Positions 56,860 through 64,000 of a DNA stretch of 64,000 bases are shown piece by piece. A program made the position numbers and the translations under genes. The DNA lies in the NCBI GenBank assembly GCA_016717285.1, contig JADKFU010000003.1:53792-117791 (forward strand), given 5' to 3'. How positions within the stretch are numbered: the stretch's first letter is position 1; each line of letters opens with the position of its first letter. The stretch is from Chitinophagaceae bacterium. Its GTDB lineage: Bacteria > Bacteroidota > Bacteroidia > Chitinophagales > UBA10324. The notes beneath the pieces are model-generated. The model saw only the letters and a list, made by a program, of their open reading frames with translations, had not been told where the DNA came from and made no database searches.

Positions 56860-57754
56860 ATGAACAAATATGTTACCCTTGCCGAAAAGTTAAAAGGATA
56901 TTCACTGCTTGCCGGTTCTATTGTTGCTTCTTCTTTTTGCCGCGCAGGGACAAATTATCTATACCGACATTAATCCTGATGTTGAACTTGGTGGCAGCGT
57001 TCCGTCTTCTTATCCTGAGCTTACTACCTATGGCATCGACATGAACAACGACGGTCATGTGGAATTCAAAGTAACCATGAACCTGAAGGCGCCATTAGGC
57101 AATGATTTTTCATTTAATGAAAAGATAGATGCAGGTTCTAATCCAAGCAACCTGATTCACTCTTATACAATTGAGTATGTTCCTTTTTGCTTTTAAAGAT
57201 GATTTAGGTGACAGCATTCCTTTCGGTCCATCCTTCTACGGTTTCATCAACGTAAATTTTGCTTTTCAAACAGTGGGCGCAGTTTCTTATATCTGGAATA
57301 ATCAAAGTGATAAATACCTTGGTGTCAGATTTCAGGATGGGGTCGATAATTATTACGGCTGGATAAGGTTGGATGTGAATACCAATGGTACCGTTCCCAA
57401 TATCATCATTAAAGACTTTGCATACGAACAAACTCCTGGTGATAAAATTGCCGCAGGTGACACAGGAAGCGGTTTGCCTACCAACATTCATCAATTGTCA
57501 AATGCACAGGCCCTGTCGGTTTATCCTAACCCTTCAAAAGGTAACATGGTGCTAAAACTGCAGGAACCTTTGAAAGGAAATGCTGAAGTTTCGGTGAAGG
57601 ATGCATTGGGCAGAGAAGTATTTACTTCGAGACTAAACATGACGTCACAACAAAAGAGTTGCCATTCGACTTTACCGGTTTTGCTCCGGGCACTTATTTC
57701 ATTCAATTGACATCTGAGACGGCTTCGCATACAGCAAAATGGATCAAGCGATAG
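56860..57754 (+). CDS. Secreted protein with T9SS sorting domain, three frameshifts
   Basis: Read across three frames. 'MNKYVTLAEK' (ATG at 56860) leads by an indel before 56909 into a very hydrophobic signal segment 'LPVLLLLLLFAAQ', then 'IIYTDINPDVELGG'. A second indel in the T-run near 57185 gives 'FAFKDDLGDSIPFG', and a third in the A-run near 57637 gives 'LPFDFTGFAPGTYFIQL' and stop at 57752-57754. The last ~75 residues are a T9SS sorting domain ('VYPNPSKGNMVLK'). One gene of ~297 residues seems the best reading; function unknown. Confidence 0.75.
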
Positions 57755-57900
57755 ATCATTGCATTGATTTATCAAACTGACTCCGATAATCACTCCATCA
57801 ATAATTTCATCTGAAAGTTTTCCTGCAAACATTTTTTCATCATCGCTCCTGTTCGAGATACGTAAAAGTACAGGCAGCTAAAAATTAAAATCCAACCACC

Positions 57901-59786
57901 TTGAGAAATCTTACTTTCCGAATGTTGACGCTTCTTGCGTTGCTGATTTTTTCTGTTTCCACTGCATGGGCACAATTTGAATACATCTCCCCGATGAACG
58001 GATCCATCAACAACTTCCGCGATGCGCATATGATTTTGCGCAATGGCGAATTGATGAATGAAGTATCTGTTACTGCTGATAAGATTGTTCTTACAGGATC
58101 ACAAAGCGGAGTGGTTCCTGCCAACGTAGTGCTTTCTACGGATGGCAAAACCGTTTGCATCACGCCTGCTACGCCGTTCGCATATGGTGAAACAGTAACA
58201 GTAACTGTTAACAGCGGTTTAAAAACCTTATCAGGACAAGTGCTCACCGGAACAACATTCAGTTTTTCCGTTCGCAAGGAAATGACACCTGAGCAAAAGC
58301 AACAACTGGAAGAATACCTTGCAACACATGATGATGGAGGGTACTTGTTAAGTGAACCACGTGAGTCCATTTATGTGCCTCACGACAACACCACCAATCG
58401 CGACAACACTTTCAAGTTCATCAACCTTTACACCAATAACAGCGCGGCTCTTGCTCCCGGAGAATTGTTCTTTCACAGAAACAGCGGCGCTTCACCTACC
58501 GCTTCTTCAGGTATCGGTTACGGCATCATGACCTCTGATGCGGATTCTATTTTCTACCGGGCATCGGTGGTTGATGGTTCAAACTTTCATGTTAATCTGA
58601 ATGGCGATCTCACAGCACTCCGCCTGGATCCCGGCGTTGATACCGGCGTATTAGTTTTGGATTCCAGTTATGCAATTATTGATGAAGTGCATTGCAAAAA
58701 TGGTCTTGCACCCAGTCAGCATGAACATTTATTTTTTCCGGATGGAACAAAGTGGTTTTCTATTTATGATTGGCAAGGCGGATGGGACATTTCGCAATGC
58801 TCCGGAGGAAGCAGTTCCTGCACGGTGAATGTTTCCTGGATACAGGAATTGGATGCAAGTAATAATGTGATTTTTCAATGGAGAACTGATGAGCATTTCT
58901 CGCCCTGCGACGCAACTCCTGACATCGCCCTGGGTACTTCCACTGTTGATCCCTGGCATATCAATGCTTTTTTTAAAGATAACGATGGCAACCTTATAGT
59001 TTCATTGCGCAATATGGATCGTATTGTCAAAGTGAAAGTAAGTAACGGAAGTATGCTCTGGCAATGGAAAGGTCTTAAAGCGACGGACATTGATAATAAT
59101 GTGATCATCACATCAAATGATCCGAATGGTAGCTTCAGCCATGCACACAATGTACAACGGCTTGATAACGGACACATCCTCATGTTCGACAATGGTAATT
59201 CCCAAGCATCACTCAACCAACTTTCCCAACCAAAAGAATATGTATTGGATGAAACCAACCTTACTGCCAATTGCGTGTGGTATTACACGCATCCGCAGGT
59301 AAACGGATTCAATATGTACACCCGCAACCAGGGAAGCGTGCACCGTTTTGCAAATGGCAATACACTCATCGGTTATGGCTTGCCGGACAAACAAGGATTA
59401 CCAAATGGAACAGAAATAGATGCCAATAAGAATATAGTCTGGGAATTCCGTTTTAAAGATTCCACTGAATATACTTACCGCTTGTATAAAACAGAATGGG
59501 ATCCTAATGTAGGTATCAGGGATATTGATGCAAGTGATAAAAATTTACAGGTTTACCCAAATCCGGGAAATGGATTAATCACCTTAACTGCAGATATTCC
59601 TGCAACTGATAATGCAACCATTTCTGTTTTAAATCTTTTGGGGCAAAAAGTATTTACCAAAAAGAGAAACTACATGCAGGGATCAATACACTTACTCTTG
59701 ATCTTACTTCCTTGCAGAAAGGAATTTATTTTCTGGACATTGTTGCCGGGAAAACGAAATTGGAGCAGCGGTTGGTGATTCAGTAA
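57901..59786 (+). CDS. Arylsulfotransferase-like secreted protein with T9SS sorting domain (3' frameshift)
   Basis: About 628 residues if one base is restored near 59683, giving 'LTLDLTSLQKGIYFLDIV' and stop at 59784-59786. The start is TTG at 57901 or ATG at 57922; the TTG gives a better signal peptide. After an Ig-like domain (~30-130), 'HINAFFKDNDGNLIVSLRNMD' (in parts) and 'FSHAHNVQRLDNGHILMFDNGN' (in parts) match the arylsulfotransferase (ASST) propeller, with His in both. It ends in a sorting domain from 'VYPNPGNGLITL'. Sulfate transfer is possible; the true substrate is unknown. Confidence 0.82.
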
Positions 59787-59789
59787 GGG

Positions 59790-60133
59790 GGAATTGTTTA
59801 ATTGTTTAATTGTTTAATTGTTTAATTGTTCGGCGAAGCCGGAGAATAAACTCACCGGCTTAGCCGCAACCATTTAACAATTTAGCCATGTAGCAATTAC
59901 TCCCTCCGGCTTCGCCACAACAATTTAACAATTTAGCCATGTAGCAATTACTCCCTCCGACTTCGCCACACAATTTACAATTAGCCACTCTCCTCCGGCT
60001 TAGCCGCAACCATTTAACAATTTAGCCATGTAGCAATTACTCCCTCCGGCTTCGCCACAACAATTTAACAATTCAGCCATGTAGCAATTACTCCCTCCGG
60101 CTTCGCCACAACCATTTAACAATTCAGCAATTC
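59790..60133. repeat. 51-bp tandem repeat region
   Basis: Starts with TTTAATTG units, then repeats of a ~51-base unit containing CCGGCTTCGCC and AACAATTTAGCCATGTAGC. Clear starts lie at 59901, 59952, 60041 and 60092, with one shortened copy near 59990. The short hairpin GGCGAAGCC is conserved. It sits between two convergent genes and codes for nothing. Confidence 0.85.
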
Positions 60134-60151
60134 AACAATTTTTATACTTCT

Positions 60152-60700
60152 CTATTCACCACCAAAGCAAGTCTCTCTCAACAACTGCATGTGTGCAAGC
60201 CCTTTTCTCCGCGCGTAACTGATGTTTCTATCAGGAATACCTTCAGCGTTTGGATGCTGATCAATCGCAATCGTGAGACTTGCTTCTCTTAAAATATGTA
60301 ACATTGGATATAACGAACGATTGGTATAGTTAGCAGGATCTTCATCGGTTGTTCCTTCAAATAAATAATGAGGATGAAAGCTCGCCAACTGATAAATTCC
60401 TTCGTAACCGGACTTTATCAAATGCTTTTCTGATGTTGCAACTAATTCCAGGTAAGCATCGAAACTCTTGAATGAAAGGGGAAAAATCAATAACGTAGTC
60501 TCCATCGTATTATCATGGTCTAATTGCCGGAACGCAGTGTTCAGCAGCAATTTTACGGATGATGTTCCCTTACGTATCACTTCATAATGAACAGCGCCAC
60601 GTTTCATTTCCTTCGCCGCAAACGGACAGAAATTACAACCGACTACCACCTTTGTAATCCAATTTTTTGTTTGAGCAATTACGATTTCATCAGATGGCAT
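60152..60700 (-). CDS. DUF1415 family protein
   Basis: 182 residues: 'TKNWITKVVVGCNFCPFAAKEM' (in parts) and 'FHPHYLFEGTTDEDPANYTNRSLYPMLHILRE' (in parts), the signature of DUF1415. The C-x-x-C and the HPHY segment are conserved, but the function is unknown. Cytoplasmic, single gene. Confidence 0.9.
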   Translation of the reverse strand: MPSDEIVIAQTKNWITKVVVGCNFCPFAAKEMKRGAVHYEVIRKGTSSVKLLLNTAFRQLDHDNTMETTLLIFPLSFKSFDAYLELVATSEKHLIKSGYEGIYQLASFHPHYLFEGTTDEDPANYTNRSLYPMLHILREASLTIAIDQHPNAEGIPDRNISYARRKGLAHMQLLRETCFGGE

Positions 60701-60953
60701 AGTCGATCTCTTAATGTTAAAGTAAGATAGTATAAGTTATGTGCACGACAAGTATCGTAACGGTCTTAAAATAAACCCGATGAACCGAAAGGTAGGCCAC
60801 AGTTAAGCATGAGCAAATAAAATTGATTCGAATCAACCTAACCCTGGAACAGTTTAACTTCTCCACTGATAATTTGGTATACACCCTCCAGGTTTCAGCA
60901 TAAGCGTGACAAGGAGGAAATAATTACCTTCGCACCTCTTTTTTAAACTGCTG

Positions 60954-63279
60954 ATGAAGCAATTCTGCAACTCCTTTTTTAAGCAATCATATATTCCAGG
61001 TTACCTGAACGTCAGTGCGTTGCTGATTGCACTCTTATTTTTGACGCCTGCTGCTGCACAGGTGCTTGACCTTCCTTCCGCTGTTAATTTTGTAAAAGCA
61101 GGTGATGTTGATGTGTCCGGAAATCAGATTACTGTGGAAGCACTTATAAAATGGAATGGCAATCCGGGAGGTAATGATGTGGTGAGTAAACACACTAATC
61201 CATTCAATGCGAATTACCTTTTACGGCCCTTAACTTTTGGAGCTCACTACGTATATAAGCGGCAACAGCGGACCCACACAATTTATGCAAATGACCAATC
61301 CGTTTGTGCTGGTCATCAACCAATGGTACCATATTGCAGGTACCTATGATGGAAGTTCGGTGAAATATTATGTTGACGGTTGCCTGGTGATTGAACTTCC
61401 TTTCAGTGGAAACCTCTTTCAAAATAATCTACAAACTGCTATCGGCGCACAGAACGCCAGTCAATCGGAACAGTTTCTAGGAAAGCTGGATGAAGTCCGC
61501 ATCTGGGAATGTATGCCGCACACAAACTGAATTGAAAGACAATATGCTTGATTTACCTGCTCCGGGTTCACAAACAGGTTTGCTTGCCTATTATAAATTT
61601 GATAATGATCTGATCAACATTCAGGGCAATGCAAGTTTTGATGGAGTGGCCGTTGGAGCACCGCAATTTATTGCAGAAGCTGTTACAAATGATCCGGTCG
61701 CGATCGACAGTGTTAATGTGATTGATGCAACCTGCCATGCAATACAGGATGGCAGCATCGAAATTTTTGCCAGCAATGCTAATCTTCAGTATTCTATTGA
61801 TGGTATCAATTATCAAAGCGGTTCACTTTTTCAAAATCTCGCAACAGGATTCTATACCGTGTTTGTTAAATCAACAGTTGGATGTATAGTTGACGGCACG
61901 ATTGAAATCAGCATTCTTTATCCACCGGTTTTACAACTTGTTGCTGCAACCATTTGTGATGGCGACACTTATATCTTGCCTGGTGGATCTATCGCAACTG
62001 TTTCAGGAATATATACTGATACGCTTCATGCTATCAACGGATGCGACAGTATGATCACCACTACCACCCTCACTGTTCTTCCGGTAACTACACAAAATAT
62101 TGCGGCTGCACTTTGTCCAGGCAATACTTATGTATTGCCAGATGGAACGCTCAATCGGACTTTCAGGCATCTACAACGACACCTTAATTTCGGCAAACGG
62201 TTGCGACAGTATCATCATCACCACCTTATCAGTTTTAGTTGTTGTTACAAAAAAATGTAACCGCATCAGTTTGCAACGGCGACACCTACTTTTTACCTTT
62301 CCGGAAATTTTGTTGATACCACCGGTATTTATATCGACACCCGGTTTCCTCCACAGGCTGCGACAGTATCATCAACACCGATCTTTCCGTGATACCTGTT
62401 ATCGTTCAACAAGTTGTAGCCGCAATTTCAGTGAGGAGAAACTATGAGTTGCCTCAGGAAATATGGTCAGCGCTCCCGAATTTATACAGACACCATTTTC
62501 ACCATTACGGCTTGTGACACTATTGTGATTACAGATCTTACAGTGCATCAGGCGTTAGTTGACAGTGTCAGCATTCAAGGCATCACTTGTAATGGCTCCT
62601 CAGAGGCAACAGCATTGTTCTTCATACCATTATCCGGCCTTTCACCTTAATATTTCCCGATTAAAGCGCTTCCCAGAGGATACTGCATTTGTACAAAACC
62701 TTGCGCCTGGAATTTATTCGGTCTATTGTATGGATGCAAACGGTTGCAGCGACAATGAAATTTATCATTACTGAACCTGATCTATTGAATCTGCTACTGT
62801 GGTAACGCTATTGTCGTATTGGCAATCCAATGATGCATCGGCTGCAGTGGTAGTTTCAGGCGGTAATGCTCCTTACAGTTATAACTGGAGTACGCAGCCA
62901 CCGCAGTTTTCATCGATAGTTAGCGGCTTGTCTGTCGGAACTTATTATGTGACGGTGACAGATTCCAACGGTTGTATGTTGCTTGACAGTGTGGTAGTGG
63001 GAAGAGTCACCAAATATTATTGCCGCACCTAATGCATTTACGCCCAACGGCGATGGATTAAATGATTTTTTCTTTCCGCATTTATTGAATGTAAATAGTT
63101 TTGAAATGCGCATTTTCAACCGTTGGGGTAAGGTTATCTATTCCGTTTCCGATCAACTGTCCGGCTGGAATGAAGCCAATGGCATCGATGCGGAGATAGG
63201 AATTTATGCTATTATATGAAGGCCGATTTCTGATGGAAGCGTGCTTGAACAGCAGGGAAGTGTCATCTTATTAAGGTAA
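60954..63279 (+). CDS. LamG-type surface protein with gliding-motility-associated C-terminal domain, many frameshifts
   Basis: Reading needs several frame changes. 'MKQFCNSFFKQS' opens a signal peptide ending 'TPAAAQ'. A LamG/concanavalin-like domain follows (to about 61650: 'VEALIKWNGN', 'INQWYHIAGTYDGSSVKYYVDG', in parts), then repeats with 'CDGDTYILPGG'-type Cys motifs. The end, 'NAFTPNGDGLNDFFFP' and 'IFNRWGKVIYS', is the CHU_C gliding-motility-associated domain (type B sorting), with stop at 63277-63279. At least six indels; probably one ~770-residue protein. Polymer binding at the surface is likely. Confidence 0.75.
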
Positions 63280-63314
63280 AGATTTATCCACGCTTACCAG
63301 GGTTTTTATCCGGA

Positions 63315-64000
63315 TCAGTTTATTTTGATCACCTTGTGAAAAATTTCCATACCAACATGAAGCAAGTAAATGCCTGCCTGCAGATCGGAAACATTCAGTA
63401 AAATGTGCTGAATATCCTGATTCACGAAAATAGATTGCTCAAACACAGGTTGACCATTTGTAGTAAACAACCTGAATGCTAAATCTTCACCATCACTTAA
63501 ATCCGTTGTGATGTTTGAGTTGTTTGTACCGGTTTGGATTAACTGCCAAAACATTCATCATTCCAAGTCCGAAGTCCGCAGCTTACAACTCCCGAATAAC
63601 TTGCTACCATCATAATCTGTTGCTTAAGCCGGTACACTTAATCCTGTGAAAGGGTGCAGATCTTCTGCTTCATAACTCAAAGAGGAAGAAGTACCGTTTC
63701 CCAACGACAGTAAGCGTTTCAAAGTGAACGGCATCTAATGACTTTTCTACCGTGAAAATTTTATTGTTTAACTTGATGCTGTTGTCCAGCCTGTATCATT
63801 GAATGCGACTTCGAGCAGCACTAAAGCTTGTTAAACCAATTAAAGTAGGAGAGACCGGAAGTACCGATAAAAGTCATTAAACCTATTAAAATATTCGTGC
63901 TGGTTCTGATGTGAATCCATTCTCGTGCCACCTTTGTGCAATCCCACACCGTCTTCTCTTCCCATTCCACTGAAACTTGCTTTTGTATCCAGCTATTTAA
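63315..64000 (-). CDS. 3' end of a T9SS protein running off the window (frameshifted)
   Basis: The last ~79 residues, 'LSDGEDLAFRLFTTNGQPVFEQ' (in parts) to 'HKVIKIN', are the end of a T9SS sorting domain. Upstream on the minus strand, other frames give 'YRLKQ...DYDGS' and 'GNGTSSSLSYEAEDLHPF', the usual text before such domains. So one gene continues beyond the window, with more than one indel. It converges on the LamG-type gene. Confidence 0.55.

Overview
The window looks like chromosomal DNA from a member of the Bacteroidota, probably near the Chitinophagales or Sphingobacteriales. The grounds are many secreted proteins ending in type IX secretion (T9SS) sorting domains, a gliding-motility-associated C-terminal domain, a DUF5686 outer-membrane protein, the Bacteroidota form of AsnRS, and sparse Shine-Dalgarno signals. 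Lineage is inferred from gene content only. Several genes are broken by single-base indels, mostly at short homopolymers, and the right end is especially bad. Much of this reads like uncorrected sequencing or assembly error rather than true gene decay.

Layout. 1-5.4 kb: the end of a repeat-rich T9SS protein, a double-AAA CbxX-type ATPase, a tiny His-tailed membrane protein and a small exported protein. 5.55-12.9 kb: an intact tRNA-Lys(CTT) whose last 17 bases recur at 12890-12906, bounding a 7.3-kb integrated element. It carries an unknown gene, a helix-turn-helix gene with a perfect palindrome over its start codon, a DEDD-type nuclease, T9SS cargo, and an IS21-family insertion that has truncated both the integrase and a cargo gene. 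13.3-31.5 kb: an AraC regulator, a DUF3494 ice-binding-like T9SS protein, DUF5686, a DUF1348 protein, PbpC, an alpha-amylase lipoprotein with a CBM20-like/NTF2-like partner, a DsbA-family protein, and a redox operon (GltD-like flavoprotein with ferredoxin domain, pyruvate:ferredoxin oxidoreductase, DHODH-like protein).

31.9-36.4 kb holds six same-strand accessory genes (methyltransferase, VOC, SRPBCC proteins, esterase) separated by partly similar spacers, perhaps cassette-like. 36.5-45.6 kb: a small lipoprotein relic, 3-hydroxyanthranilate dioxygenase, an SDR lacking the usual Tyr/Lys, AsnRS, sigma-54, two poorly defined proteins and a choice-of-anchor-B T9SS protein.

46.3-54 kb is the most distinctive part. 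A LexA-like S24 regulator, a DnaE-type polymerase and DinB form a likely SOS mutagenesis cluster on one strand. The DnaE continues in frame into a 2H-phosphoesterase (2'-5' RNA ligase-like) domain. A GxxExxY gene bounded by 42-bp repeats and a REP-associated tyrosine transposase (RAYT) with many hairpin repeats sit inside the cluster. The hairpin stems show compensatory changes, and one form makes a 50-bp tandem array just upstream of the transposase gene.

54.1-64 kb: a HigB-HigA toxin-antitoxin pair, a DUF4249 remnant, an alginate-export-like porin, frameshifted T9SS proteins including an arylsulfotransferase-like enzyme, a 51-bp tandem array, a DUF1415 protein, and a badly frameshifted LamG/gliding-type surface protein.
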